This document shows, piece after piece, positions 8,525 to 17,858 of a stretch of 64,000 nucleotides of DNA. Position 1 is the stretch's first letter. The number at the start of each line of letters is the position of its first letter. A program made the position numbers and the translations under genes. The stretch covers positions 1,344,001-1,408,000 of the forward strand of contig NZ_CP120863.1 of NCBI RefSeq assembly GCF_026191725.2. Direction: 5' to 3'. Source of the stretch: Roseibium porphyridii (GTDB lineage: Bacteria > Pseudomonadota > Alphaproteobacteria > Rhizobiales > Stappiaceae). Under the pieces are notes generated by a model. The model was given only the letters and a program-made list of their open reading frames with translations. It ran no database searches and was not told where the DNA came from.

Positions 8525-9157
8525 TCACCTTTTGACTTTCGTATCTGGTGACTGTTTTGCCTGTCTGATCAGTTCGTAGAGACTGGCGCGGGAAATCCCC
8601 AAGACTTCGGCGACATAGTCAGTGGAACCGCGGGCGGCGAAGATGTCTGCACTGACAAGGCGCTCGACTATTATCAGCCGATTGGGACGACGCAGCTGAT
8701 TGAACGAGAGTTTCAATTCTTTCAGCGTGGAGGCCACGATTGAATTTGTGACTTCGCGCCAGTCGTTCCTGAGCATGTTGGAGCCAGTGTCCATTTGAAA
8801 CGAAGTGAGAGCTGCAAGCACATCGCGCGCAGCTTCCAGTTCGGTCAGGCGCAGATTGAGGCATAATAGAGCACTCGGCCGACCTGCCTCGTCCCGAAGC
8901 AATGCTGAAACCGAGCGCAGTCTTGCACCGTCCGAATTCGACTTCAGATAAGGTCCGATCGTGTCGTCCGGACGGAGCTCTGACTGGAAATCCGCCGTTT
9001 CGACCAGGCTGTCGTCACCTTGCTTTCTTGGTGAAAATCCATTTTCGATTGCAGAAATTCTGCCTGTTTTGAGATCGTGCAAAACGACCTCGACCTGCCC
9101 AGGGAAAAGGGCGGAAATTGCCTTGCAGATCGGAGTTAGTGCGTGCAGCTCAGTCAT
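8525..9157 (-). CDS. YheO/DauR-like PAS-HTH regulator
   Basis: 210 residues from ATG 9157 (MTELHALTPICKA); the frame continues to 9292, but that stretch looks non-coding and would run over the ABC gene. The N-terminal half is the YheO-type PAS domain (VVLHDLKTGRISAIENG). The C-terminal end is a helix-turn-helix (DYVAEVLGISRASLYELIRQ). DauR of D-arginine utilisation has this architecture and also controls a cyclodeaminase-family gene, a suggestive parallel. A 20-bp perfect inverted repeat lies 16 bp upstream and is the likely autoregulatory site. Confidence 0.82.
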   Translation of the reverse strand: MTELHALTPICKAISALFPGQVEVVLHDLKTGRISAIENGFSPRKQGDDSLVETADFQSELRPDDTIGPYLKSNSDGARLRSVSALLRDEAGRPSALLCLNLRLTELEAARDVLAALTSFQMDTGSNMLRNDWREVTNSIVASTLKELKLSFNQLRRPNRLIIVERLVSADIFAARGSTDYVAEVLGISRASLYELIRQAKQSPDTKVKR

Positions 9158-9172
9158 TCGACTTCTATACAT

Positions 9173-9192
9173 AATGTCTATAATTAGACATT
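9173..9192. promoter_or_regulatory. 20-bp perfect inverted repeat upstream of the YheO-like gene
   Basis: AATGTCTA-TAAT-TAGACATT: 8-bp perfect arms around a 4-bp AT spacer, 16 bp upstream of the regulator start and touching the stop codon of the upstream ABC ATPase gene. Position and symmetry fit an operator for the YheO-like protein. Confidence 0.65.
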
Positions 9193-9962
9193 TAGTCTGA
9201 CGGCAGGTTGCCGTCAATGTGCTCTGTCGCCGGATCCGTGGCCAGTGTCCTGATATAGGCGCGTGAAAGCTTGTGCGCAGCACGTTCCGCAAAGTGTTTC
9301 ATCGGAATATCTTCAACGATTTGCGCGTCGTCCAGCACCAGAATGCGGCTCGCCAGATGCTGTAAAGGTGCGAGGTCATGGCTGACAATCAGCATGGCCA
9401 GGCCCGTGTCCTGATGAAGCTTCTGCAACATCTCGATCGCTTGAACCCGGGTTGAAAAATCCAACGCCGAAAGTGGCTCGTCAAGGATCAGGACCTGAGG
9501 ATCGGCAGCTATTGCCCGTGCCAAGGCAACGCGCTGACATTGCCCGCCTGACAACGCATGAGGCCGACGGGCCTGCATGTCCGGTGTGACGCCCAGATCA
9601 TTCAGATAGGCTGATGCGTTGGACTTGCGTGAATTCGGCGCGCCGATGGCAAAGCCGTTCAGTGCCTCCATAACGGCGCCATGTGCAGAAAGATAAGGAC
9701 TGAGTGACTGGACTGGATCCTGCCAAAGGTATTGCAACTTCCTGCGCGCTGATCCTTTGCCCGGGACGATGGAGGCACCGTTCAATCTGATGTCGCCGGT
9801 TGAAGGCTTTTCAAGGCCGACAAGGCATCGGGCAAGCGTTGATTTGCCCGCTCCGGATCGGCCGATCAGTCCGACGACCTCGCCTTGGCCGATGGTCAGA
9901 CTGATGTCTCGCAGTATTGTGCGTCCATAATACCGTTTGGAAAACTTGGTGACGCTTAGCAC
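9192..9962 (-). CDS. NikE/DppF-type ABC transporter ATPase
   Basis: 256 residues from a GTG start, overlapping the preceding ATPase by 7 bp. Walker A GRSGAGKST at 34-42, signature LSGGQCQRVALARA, Walker B VLILDEPLSALD and the switch His in LIVSHDL are intact. It is the shorter second ATPase of a peptide/nickel-type importer, last of the five-gene set. The C terminus lies 35 bp from the YheO-like gene start. Confidence 0.85.
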   Translation of the reverse strand: MLSVTKFSKRYYGRTILRDISLTIGQGEVVGLIGRSGAGKSTLARCLVGLEKPSTGDIRLNGASIVPGKGSARRKLQYLWQDPVQSLSPYLSAHGAVMEALNGFAIGAPNSRKSNASAYLNDLGVTPDMQARRPHALSGGQCQRVALARAIAADPQVLILDEPLSALDFSTRVQAIEMLQKLHQDTGLAMLIVSHDLAPLQHLASRILVLDDAQIVEDIPMKHFAERAAHKLSRAYIRTLATDPATEHIDGNLPSD

Positions 9963-10726
9963 GGTTTTGTTCGCAATCTGTCTGCTGCCTCCGTCAGTTG
10001 CCGTGCAGCTGACGCGCCTGACTGACCGAGCATCTTGATCGAACCGTCTTCAACTATTTCACCTGACTGCATGACCAGAACCCTATCGGCAACTTCCTGC
10101 ACCGCATGCAGGTCATGACTTATGAAGAGCAAGGTCGCACCGGTCTCGGTGACCGCACTGCTCAGCGCGGTCAAAATGTCCAGTTCCGTCAGTATATCCA
10201 GTCCCGTCGTCGGTTCGTCCGCGATCAGCACCGCGGGGCGGAGGATCAGCGCCATCGCGATCAACACACGCTGTTTCATTCCACCTGAGAGCTGGTAGGG
10301 AAACTGCCGCGCCACGCCAGAAGGCAAGGCCACCTTGTCCAGCACATTCGGGATCACGTCCCTGGCGCGCGCACCGGCAATCCTTGCAGCTTCTTCCAGT
10401 TGCGGACCGACGCGTCTTGCGGGCGTCAGCGCCGACGCCGGGCTTTGAAAGATCTGGAAGACATTCCGTCCACGATGAGATCGCCAAAGGCTGGGAGGCG
10501 CGCCACGCATACTGATGCCATTGAGAATGAGATCGCCAGACGTCATGGACAGCGGCGGACGCAACAAACCGCACAGCGCAGCGGCGGTCAAAGACTTTCC
10601 CGAACCGCTTTCGCCGATCAAGCCAACGCGTTCACCCTTGGCCAAATCGAAACTGAGCTTGTTCAAAAGGCGTTGTCCGTGCGGTGCTGTGACAGTCAGG
10701 TCTCGCGTTGAGATCGCGCTCACCAC
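9956..10726 (-). CDS. NikD/DppD-type ABC transporter ATPase
   Basis: 256 residues starting with GTG 10726 (a second GTG follows immediately). It has Walker A GESGSGKS, signature LSGGMKQRV and Walker B VLIADEPTTGLD. It overlaps the NikC-like permease gene by 7 bp and the other ATPase gene by 7 bp, so the subunits are translationally coupled. The short length without a long C-terminal oligopeptide extension is closer to NikD than to DppD/OppD. Confidence 0.85.
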   Translation of the reverse strand: MVSAISTRDLTVTAPHGQRLLNKLSFDLAKGERVGLIGESGSGKSLTAAALCGLLRPPLSMTSGDLILNGISMRGAPPSLWRSHRGRNVFQIFQSPASALTPARRVGPQLEEAARIAGARARDVIPNVLDKVALPSGVARQFPYQLSGGMKQRVLIAMALILRPAVLIADEPTTGLDILTELDILTALSSAVTETGATLLFISHDLHAVQEVADRVLVMQSGEIVEDGSIKMLGQSGASAARQLTEAADRLRTKPC

Positions 10727-11580
10727 TGGTAAGGCCTCCTCTTGTCCAGAAGGTCACGCAAACCTTCGCCGACCAGATTGAACGCGAGAACCGCGCAGAC
10801 GACCGCAAGACCAGGTGCGATCAACATATGAGGAGCTTGTGCAAAAAAGGGTCGAGCTTCATTCAACATGGCGCCCCATTCGGGCATGGGCGGTTGCGCG
10901 CCGATGCCCAAAAAACTGAGTGAGGACAATGCCAACAGAACCGATGCTGTCTCCAGCGAGACGATTACGGCAAGCGGTGGCAGTATCTGTGGCAGAACAT
11001 GTCTAAAAATCACCCTGGAACGGGACGCTCCGGCGAGATATGACGCTTTTACAAAGTCTCTTTCATTCGCCGACAACACAAGTGCACGAATTAGACGCGC
11101 ATTTGAGGGCCACCAGGCAACGGCAACGCCGATGATCGATGCTTCCAGAGATGCCCCCATGAAGCCGATGACAGCCAATGCCAGCACAAGTGTCGGAAAG
11201 GCCATCACAATATCGGCGAGCCGCATCAGCAGCATGTCGGTGCGGCCACCTGCAAGACCTGCGATCAATCCCCAGGGAAGCGCTATGGCCAGGATTGCTC
11301 CCATCGTTTTGAGGGCAGCACCGAGTGAAATCGAAATCGCTGCAAGCAATCGTGCCAGCAGATCGCGTCCGAGATGATCTGTGCCGAGGAGATGTTTTTC
11401 GGACGGGCCTGCGAGCCGCGAGAGAAGATCCATTTTTTCAGGAGCCGGCAAATTCAAAGCACCGTGTACCAGAGCGAGCAGTGCGAAACCGGAGAGCAGG
11501 ACAAGACCGATGATCAATCCGACATGTGCAGGCACGAATTTGCGTGAGAAACCGGGTTTGCCAAGAACTGTATCACTCAT
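10720..11580 (-). CDS. NikC/DppC-type ABC permease
   Basis: 286 residues with six predicted membrane spans, an N-terminal LLGTDHLGRDLLARLL motif typical of the DppC/NikC family and the EAA cytoplasmic loop (ASYLAGASRSRVIFRHVLPQ). It overlaps the other permease by 8 bp. It forms the transmembrane channel with the NikB-like subunit. Confidence 0.85.
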   Translation of the reverse strand: MSDTVLGKPGFSRKFVPAHVGLIIGLVLLSGFALLALVHGALNLPAPEKMDLLSRLAGPSEKHLLGTDHLGRDLLARLLAAISISLGAALKTMGAILAIALPWGLIAGLAGGRTDMLLMRLADIVMAFPTLVLALAVIGFMGASLEASIIGVAVAWWPSNARLIRALVLSANERDFVKASYLAGASRSRVIFRHVLPQILPPLAVIVSLETASVLLALSSLSFLGIGAQPPMPEWGAMLNEARPFFAQAPHMLIAPGLAVVCAVLAFNLVGEGLRDLLDKRRPYQW

Positions 11581-12511
11581 CGGCTAACCCGCGTCTGAGC
11601 TGCGGATCAGCGGTCACCAAAACAATGTCGGCCAAGAAGGACGTCACGAAAAAGACCAGTCCCATAAGTACGAGATATCCTTGAATGATCGGAAAATCCC
11701 GCTGGCCGATGGCTTGCAGGATCAGCTGTCCAAGCCCCGGCCAGCCGAAGATGCTTTCAACGATCACCGCGCCTCCCAAAAGCCCGCCCAGTGTATTGGA
11801 CCAGACCGTGGTCATTGAACCAATAATCCTCGGGCCGACATGACCCAACAGGATGCCCAGAGGGCTGACGCCTTTGGCTATCGCGAGGCGAACGTAGTCC
11901 TCACAGGCCTCGGCGCGTACACGTTCATATACAAAGCGCCCCATCGCAGCGCCTGCGCCAATGCTGAGCGTCAATGCCGGGAGGATCAGATCGATTGCCG
12001 AACCGTTGCCAACCAGTCTTGACCACCCGAGATTGAGGACAAAGACGTGGATCAACAAGAGAGCAAGCCAAAACGAAGGGATGGAAACCAGCACAATCGA
12101 AACCGCACGTACACAGTTTGCTGTATAGCGGTCGGCCATGACGGCCAGCGTTCCAAGCGCAAGCGAGATGCCTATGGCGCCAACAAGCGAGGTTAGCGAG
12201 AGCATCAGGGTGGCAGGCAAGTAAAGTCCGATCTCGGCGATCACGCTCCGTCCAGTTGCAACAGAGGTGCCGAAATCGAATTGCAGAGCCCGCACCAGCC
12301 AATGTGCGTAACGAATGAAAAATGGTTTATCGAGGCCATATTCGGCCTTGATCGCTGCTATGTCTTCCGGTTTGGGTACAATGCCCATGGCACGCAGCTC
12401 CATTTGCACCGGGTCTCCCGGTGCAAGCGCCACGATTGCGAAGGCGACAAACGACATGCCCAGCAATGTGGGCAGTGTCATCGCCAGGCGTGTCAGCAGA
12501 AATTTGAGCAT
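11573..12511 (-). CDS. NikB/DppB-type ABC permease
   Basis: 312 residues with six predicted spans, the family N terminus (LTRLAMTLPTLLGMSFVAF) and the EAA loop near VRLAIAKGVSPLGIL. ATG 12511 is separated from the binding-protein gene by 38 bp that contain a stem-loop, which may lower its expression relative to the binding protein. Confidence 0.85.
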   Translation of the reverse strand: MLKFLLTRLAMTLPTLLGMSFVAFAIVALAPGDPVQMELRAMGIVPKPEDIAAIKAEYGLDKPFFIRYAHWLVRALQFDFGTSVATGRSVIAEIGLYLPATLMLSLTSLVGAIGISLALGTLAVMADRYTANCVRAVSIVLVSIPSFWLALLLIHVFVLNLGWSRLVGNGSAIDLILPALTLSIGAGAAMGRFVYERVRAEACEDYVRLAIAKGVSPLGILLGHVGPRIIGSMTTVWSNTLGGLLGGAVIVESIFGWPGLGQLILQAIGQRDFPIIQGYLVLMGLVFFVTSFLADIVLVTADPQLRRGLADE

Positions 12512-12519
12512 GTCAAAAG

Positions 12520-12541
12520 AGGGCGGCCGACTGACCGCCCT
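12520..12541 (-). terminator. Intercistronic stem-loop between binding protein and permease genes
   Basis: 7-bp perfect arms (AGGGCGG/CCGCCCT) with an 8-base loop, followed on the minus strand by CTTTT. It lies just after the binding-protein stop and 9 bp before the permease start. It probably works as an attenuator or 3' end protector, not a full stop, because the permease has no other visible promoter. Confidence 0.6.
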
Positions 12542-12549
12542 TTCGTTCT

Positions 12550-14088
12550 TCAGTTGTCGAAGCTGACATCGCCATAGCCGATCCAGTCAGCATATTCCGA
12601 GATCGGTACCGATACACCCGGACGTGACAGGGTGAAATTCGGTACCAGAAGGATCGGAATGCTGGATGTATGTTCGTCTACGATGGACTTATACGCCTGC
12701 CGCACCAGATCGATGGCCTCTTCGCGGCTTGATGCCACCCGAGAGGCTTTGGCCAGCTCATCCACATTGCCTCCAGGCGACGTGACGGCATAACCCCAAG
12801 GACTCATGGTTGTGAAGACATTGTAGAGAAGATAGGTGGGGTCGGTGTTGTTGTTGGAGGCAAACTCCAGATACATGTCCGCCTGACCGGGCCCGAAATA
12901 CGTGTCGTTGTATACGCCACTGTCGGTTACTTCGACGATTTCGGTGCCGACACCGATGGCGGCAAACATCTGCTCCAGCATTTCCGGCATCGGTTTTACC
13001 GTTGAAACGTTCGGATAGGCGGCAACCATGCGAAGCTTGAGCTTGCGACCGTCCTTTTCGCGAATGCCGTCTTCGCCTATGACCCAACCGGCCTCGTCGA
13101 GCATCTTGCCAGCTTTCGACGGGTCATATGCAAAGCCATTGGCATGATCGTCCCCAAGATCAAACATCCAGCCAGGCAGGATTGTCTTGGCAGCCTGACC
13201 GCGTCCGCCATAAAGCACCTGGGCCAACGTTTCGCGGTCGATCGCCAAAGCCAGAGCCTGTCGAACGCTGATATCAGTCGTGATGTCGAAGGGGGCTTTG
13301 CCGAGCATATTGAACATAAGCGCTGCATAGCGGATTGGGCGGCTCTCATTCAAAACGACGGAACCATCTTGTGGCATGGACAACATCATTTGCGGGGTTA
13401 CTTCGCCTATGACATCAACTTCGCCATTTTGCAGTGCCAACAGCCGGGCATTGTCATCGCCGATGAAAAGAAAGGTGATCTTGTCTATCTTGGGTGCTTG
13501 TCCCCAGTAGTTGGGGTTCCGGGTTACGGTGATCTGCTTTTTGGGTTCGTAACTCTCCAAAACATATGGGCCGGTACCAACCGGATATTCGGCCATGGCG
13601 TCCGTCGGCAGAAACAATGATGCTCCCCGATGGGTCATGTTCTCGATCACCAGGGCTGATTCAACTTCTGATCTGAACGAGATCTGATAGTCATCCAGCT
13701 TTTTGAAGCTGCTTTGATCGAGTTGCAGAAAATCGGATTTGTTCTGATCGTACAGCTTGAGAGAGGCAATTGCGCTGTCGGCATTGAAGGGTGTGCCATC
13801 TGAAAATGTAACACCCTCTTGCAGGGTCACTTTGTACGTGCCGTCTTCGTAGTCCCAAGCCTTGAACAGAAGCGGTGAGGGGTTGAAATTCGCGTCCGGC
13901 TTGACTGCAGTTTCAGCGATCTGGGCAGCAGGCCGCCTGGTCGTAAAGGTGAACTTGTCAGGCTTGACACTATAGCGGTCCGCTTTGACCGCGACCGTTA
14001 AATGTGTTTCGGCAACGGCATGCGTTGTGGTTGGCAGCGCGAGCAGCCCCAGCGCGGCGAAGGTGGCCAAGATCTTGGATTTGGACAT
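12550..14088 (-). CDS. NikA/DppA-type periplasmic binding protein
   Basis: 512 residues with a signal peptide (MSKSKILATFAALGLLALPT, cleaved near AVAE) and the SBP family 5 fold. Recognisable elements are GVTFSDGTPFNADSA, VGTGPYVLESY, NPNYWG and the C-terminal region around YLEFASNNNTDPTYLL. Family members bind peptides, nickel, nickel chelates or opine metallophores. The neighbours (a small Cys-containing secreted protein and a His-tailed NreB-like exporter) point to a metal or metal chelate, but no sequence motif proves this. It is the first gene of the ABC operon and is followed by a stem-loop. Confidence 0.78.
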   Translation of the reverse strand: MSKSKILATFAALGLLALPTTTHAVAETHLTVAVKADRYSVKPDKFTFTTRRPAAQIAETAVKPDANFNPSPLLFKAWDYEDGTYKVTLQEGVTFSDGTPFNADSAIASLKLYDQNKSDFLQLDQSSFKKLDDYQISFRSEVESALVIENMTHRGASLFLPTDAMAEYPVGTGPYVLESYEPKKQITVTRNPNYWGQAPKIDKITFLFIGDDNARLLALQNGEVDVIGEVTPQMMLSMPQDGSVVLNESRPIRYAALMFNMLGKAPFDITTDISVRQALALAIDRETLAQVLYGGRGQAAKTILPGWMFDLGDDHANGFAYDPSKAGKMLDEAGWVIGEDGIREKDGRKLKLRMVAAYPNVSTVKPMPEMLEQMFAAIGVGTEIVEVTDSGVYNDTYFGPGQADMYLEFASNNNTDPTYLLYNVFTTMSPWGYAVTSPGGNVDELAKASRVASSREEAIDLVRQAYKSIVDEHTSSIPILLVPNFTLSRPGVSVPISEYADWIGYGDVSFDN

Positions 14089-14126
14089 TGAAGTGTTCCA
14101 TCTGAGTTGATTTTCAAGGTGTGAAA

Positions 14127-14495
14127 TCAGCTCGCCAGGGGTGGGCCCCGGATAAGATGGGACTGCTGTGTCAGTCGTTTGACGGCTACGTTGGAAATGT
14201 TGAATAGCTGGGTCGGTCCTGTGTCCGCAAGACTCAATGAAGCTGGCGGTGCGCCGCTTAGCAACGCAGCGATTTGCGTCGCAAAGAAATCGCAGTCGAC
14301 ATCAGATGGTTCGACCGGAGTGCCATCCGCCGACAATATGACGGTTTTGACACCAGCGCCGGTACATATCTCGATCGTGATGCTGTCGCCATCGAACGAT
14401 AGCATCGTTCCAGGCGCACGCGCGACAGAAGCAAAAAGCAACGAGAACGCAATCAGCGTCCCCAAAATCGCCTTTGGCATCCGTTTCATTGGCAT
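14127..14495 (-). CDS. Small secreted protein, DUF2946-like
   Basis: About 122 residues. Three starts are possible: GTG 14510, ATG 14495 and ATG 14489. An AGGAG at about 14499-14503 favours one of the ATGs, and I list the first. A signal peptide (AILGTLIAFSLLFASVARA) is followed by a domain with two cysteines (IEICTGAG, DVDCDFFA), reminiscent of DUF2946 proteins that often sit beside metal transport genes. It lies 38 bp upstream of the binding-protein gene on the same strand and probably begins that operon. Function unknown. Confidence 0.6.
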   Translation of the reverse strand: MPMKRMPKAILGTLIAFSLLFASVARAPGTMLSFDGDSITIEICTGAGVKTVILSADGTPVEPSDVDCDFFATQIAALLSGAPPASLSLADTGPTQLFNISNVAVKRLTQQSHLIRGPPLAS

Positions 14496-14586
14496 CCGTC
14501 TCCTAAACACCCGGCGACCTTTAGCATAGCAAGAATTGCGACACTATACCCATTGTTCCTTAGGTTGAAGCGGTTAAGATCGTGCC

Positions 14587-15942
14587 ATGCTGCTTGCTCT
14601 TTCAAACACAACCTATCGCAGTCTCTTGCTGGCGCAGGTGCTGTCTGTTCTTGGGTCTGGCCTGGCGACAATAGCTCTGGGGTTGTTGGCTTACGATCTT
14701 GCTGGCGAAAATGCCGGGGCCGTGCTGGGTACGGCACTCGCGCTCAAGATGGTTGCTTATGTCGGATTGGCACCAGTCGCTGCTGCTTTGGCGGTAAAAC
14801 TGCCCCGCAAGCCCTTTCTGATTTCACTGGATTGCGCGCGCGCTGCGCTCGTGTTGACGCTGCCATTTGTCACACAGATCTGGCAGATCTACGTTCTGAT
14901 TTTTGCATTTCAGGCATTGTCAGCCGCCTTTACACCTAGTTTTCAGGCTCTCATTCCTGATGTTCTGAAAGATGAAAAAGCCTATACGCAGGCACTTTCC
15001 CTGTCGCGGTTGACCTACGATATTGAAGCCCTCATCAGCCCGATGCTGGCGGGCCTTCTGCTGTCGGTTGCCACATTTCACAGCCTGTTTGCCGGAACCG
15101 GTCTGGGGTTTCTCGCGTCAGCCTTGCTGGTGGCCGGTGCATCCCTGCCGTCACGAACTGCAAGCGCCAATGCCGCGCCATTTGCCAAACGTGTTACGCG
15201 TGGTCTTTGGATCTATCTTGCCACGCCGCGGTTGCGCGGAATGCTGGCGCTCTATATTGCAGTGGCTTCAGCAACCTCGATGGTGATCGTCAACACTGTT
15301 GTGCTGGTCAAATCCGACTTCGGTTTCGGCGACGGCACGGTTGCGATCTTCTTTGCAGCCAGCGGGGCCGGTTCAATGCTTGTCGCTGTGCTATTGCCAC
15401 GGTTTCTGGAAAATCAAGCGCCGCGACCGATCATGCTGACCGGGGCACTTTTGCTAGGCGTTGCCTTGATGCTGTCCGCAATTGGGGTCGCACCCGCCGC
15501 GGCCCTCTTTCTGTGGTTCGTGCTGGGAGCAGGTGCATCAATGATCCAGACACCTTCTGGTCTTGTCATCACGCGTTCCTGCCACGATCAGGATCGCCCA
15601 GCTGTCTTCGCTGCGCAATTTGCTCTGTCGCATTCCACCTGGTTGATTGCTTATCCATTGGCCGGCTTTGTCGGTGCCTGGCTGGGTCTTTCGGCTGCGT
15701 TTGCGCTAATGGGTGCACTGTCTGTTGTTTCATTCGGGCTGGCGTTGGCGCTTTGGCCGGCACGCGACCCACGCGACCTTGAGCACGAACACGACGAGCT
15801 TGAGCACAGCCACGACTTGCAGGACGGGCTTCACCACGACGCCGGCATGGCAGTTGCCGGGTCTTTGCATCGTCATCGGCGAATAAAACACAAGCACGTT
15901 TTCATCATAGACGACCATCATCCAATCTGGCCGCGAGGGTAG
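14587..15942 (+). CDS. MFS exporter with histidine-rich tail (NreB-like)
   Basis: 451 residues. Residues 1-395 form a 12-span major facilitator of the MFS_3/EntS-NreB kind. The last 55 residues are cytoplasmic and very rich in His, Asp and Glu (for example LEHEHDELEHSHD, LHHDAG, LHRHRRIKHKH, DDHH). NreB nickel-resistance pumps carry such a tail. It is transcribed away from the ABC importer operon, with a 91-bp shared intergenic region. Together they suggest import and efflux of the same transition metal, most likely nickel or cobalt. Metal identity is inference. Confidence 0.75.
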   Translation: MLLALSNTTYRSLLLAQVLSVLGSGLATIALGLLAYDLAGENAGAVLGTALALKMVAYVGLAPVAAALAVKLPRKPFLISLDCARAALVLTLPFVTQIWQIYVLIFAFQALSAAFTPSFQALIPDVLKDEKAYTQALSLSRLTYDIEALISPMLAGLLLSVATFHSLFAGTGLGFLASALLVAGASLPSRTASANAAPFAKRVTRGLWIYLATPRLRGMLALYIAVASATSMVIVNTVVLVKSDFGFGDGTVAIFFAASGAGSMLVAVLLPRFLENQAPRPIMLTGALLLGVALMLSAIGVAPAAALFLWFVLGAGASMIQTPSGLVITRSCHDQDRPAVFAAQFALSHSTWLIAYPLAGFVGAWLGLSAAFALMGALSVVSFGLALALWPARDPRDLEHEHDELEHSHDLQDGLHHDAGMAVAGSLHRHRRIKHKHVFIIDDHHPIWPRG

Positions 15943-15995
15943 TGCTGGAGTGAAACTATCCTGCCATTGAGCCACATGACAGTCGTGCCTGAGCC

Positions 15996-17666
15996 TTATC
16001 GATCACCATTGGCGCAACCAAGTTGCAGGCCGAGGTTACAGTGAGCTTTCAGGCGTTCTGTCTCGTCTGCAGACCAGTCCCCCGGCGCGGTAACTTCGGC
16101 CCAGGGGGCAACATAGTCTTGTGCGTAGTAGGCGTGGCCATGGCCGGGAGGAGCTCCGAATGACAAGGCCATGTCCAATGCAAGCTGAAACTGTGTGACG
16201 ATCGGGATGAAGGTCAGATGATCCGACACGTCCTCGGCCGGTGGGTCATTCATCCAGGGTGGTGCACGCCAAAGGGAAAGTGGATCGTAGAATACGATTG
16301 GATCACTGGAATACTGCAGGAAAACAATGCGCATTCCGTTCCAGTCGGCTTCGGCCTTGGAGGCATCGGCGTAGTGGGAGGCATATCTGACAACAGACCC
16401 GTCGCCAATGGTTGGCAGAACCCAGGGGCTGCCTGGTTGTCGGGACGTTTGAACGTAGTGCCAAAGATCGGACGGAAAGGGAGGCCCGGCCCAAAAGGCC
16501 CCGTCAATCGGATCATCGATTAGACGAAACAGATTGGTTGCATACATGGATGACCAGGCACCAAGGCTGAGGCCGTGTGCGTAGAGCCTTGGACGCTGGT
16601 CTTTGGGCAGCGTTTTCCAGTAGCTGTGAACCACTTCCAGTAGCGCCGTTGCCTGATCCAGCCCGGTGCGGGTTTCGAGGATCAGTGCAAGAGGGGACTG
16701 CAAATAGGAATACTGGGCGCTTACGGTGGCTATATCGCCATTGTGCATGTACTCCACAGGGTCATGAGACCCTGGATCCATCCAGCCTGTGCCCGTAGGG
16801 CTGGTGACTACCAGCACTTTGCGTTCGAAAGCCTTGAGCCGTTTGAGTTCCGCGAGCGCAAGCTTCGCGCGCTCTTCCGGGGTCTCGCCATCGGCCCGGC
16901 CAACATAGACCCTGATGGGGTCCAGAGCCGGTTTGCCGGTAAAGGCAGAAATTGCGGCAGCATCCGGACCGCTGGTAATGAAATCCCGACCTGGTTGACC
17001 CATGGCCGCCCAGTCAATCAAGGATGCTGCAGATCCCGCCTGGTTCGGTTTGTCCGGTGGAGGCGGGGCTGTGTCGAAGAGGTTCTGTGCAGCTTCATAA
17101 CTCTCATCAAGTCCGCGAACGACACCATCAAGAATGCCGTCACGGGTGACAACGAACAGGATCACAACAACGGTGACTGCGCCAAGTACATTTGCGCGTC
17201 GTGGAGGCATAAACCGGTAGAAGCGGCCTCTGATCCATCGAAACAGTGTCGCAACAATTGCACCAATGACATAGGCCCCTGCAAAGGTCAGAGTTGCGGA
17301 GATCAGAATTGTCGCAATGTGCTGTGCTTCGGCCGGCTCCAGCCCCATCTTGCTCCGAAGGCCGTTTTGCCATTCCAGGCTGAAGGTCAAGATCCAGACT
17401 GTGAGGCCAACGGCGACGATGATCAAAACAATGTTGCGCAGTCGGGCGAATTGCCGGGGCAGTCGCGGCATGTCCGCCGCCCACCAGATCAGTCCAACTG
17501 TTTTCCCAAGAAGGTACCCGAGTGCGACAACGATGCCGCCGAGAATGCCTTGCACAAGAGCATCGCGGGGGATCAGGGACGGCGTCAATGACGCGGCAAA
17601 AAACAACAGGCCGAGCATCAGGCACGGAATCGACAATCCGGTTATCAGTGAGCGAAACCAAAGCAC
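15996..17666 (-). CDS. Membrane alpha/beta-hydrolase (Abhydrolase_9 family)
   Basis: 556 residues. The first about 190 hold five or six hydrophobic spans; the rest is an alpha/beta-hydrolase domain with a nucleophile elbow in YAHGLSLGAWSS (GLSLG). This two-part architecture matches the Abhydrolase_9_N plus Abhydrolase_9 families. The substrate is not known for the family; a lipid or envelope-related ester is possible. The gene stands alone, convergent with the MFS exporter. The 180 bp upstream contain nothing I can name except the tupA terminator. Confidence 0.75.
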   Translation of the reverse strand: MLWFRSLITGLSIPCLMLGLLFFAASLTPSLIPRDALVQGILGGIVVALGYLLGKTVGLIWWAADMPRLPRQFARLRNIVLIIVAVGLTVWILTFSLEWQNGLRSKMGLEPAEAQHIATILISATLTFAGAYVIGAIVATLFRWIRGRFYRFMPPRRANVLGAVTVVVILFVVTRDGILDGVVRGLDESYEAAQNLFDTAPPPPDKPNQAGSAASLIDWAAMGQPGRDFITSGPDAAAISAFTGKPALDPIRVYVGRADGETPEERAKLALAELKRLKAFERKVLVVTSPTGTGWMDPGSHDPVEYMHNGDIATVSAQYSYLQSPLALILETRTGLDQATALLEVVHSYWKTLPKDQRPRLYAHGLSLGAWSSMYATNLFRLIDDPIDGAFWAGPPFPSDLWHYVQTSRQPGSPWVLPTIGDGSVVRYASHYADASKAEADWNGMRIVFLQYSSDPIVFYDPLSLWRAPPWMNDPPAEDVSDHLTFIPIVTQFQLALDMALSFGAPPGHGHAYYAQDYVAPWAEVTAPGDWSADETERLKAHCNLGLQLGCANGDR

Positions 17667-17834
17667 CGCACTTATCCTTGCGCGTTCGTTGTCAGACCGG
17701 GCGGACTACCACACAAGTTCGTCTCATCCTTGCGCACCGGGATGTTGGCCGGTGCAGCTTTCAGGCTGTTTGAAGCTGTCGCATCCTTGACTGAAGTCTA
17801 GCTCAGGTTGCGAAAAATGTAAGGGGGATGTCGT

Positions 17835-17858
17835 GGTTCGAGCTTGTCAGCTCGAACC
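17835..17858 (-). terminator. Stem-loop at the end of the tup operon
   Basis: 10-bp perfect arms (GGTTCGAGCT/AGCTCGAACC) with a 4-base loop, overlapping the tupA stop codon (17847-17849). There is no strong T-run after it, so it may be a processing or 3'-protecting hairpin. Confidence 0.55.
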
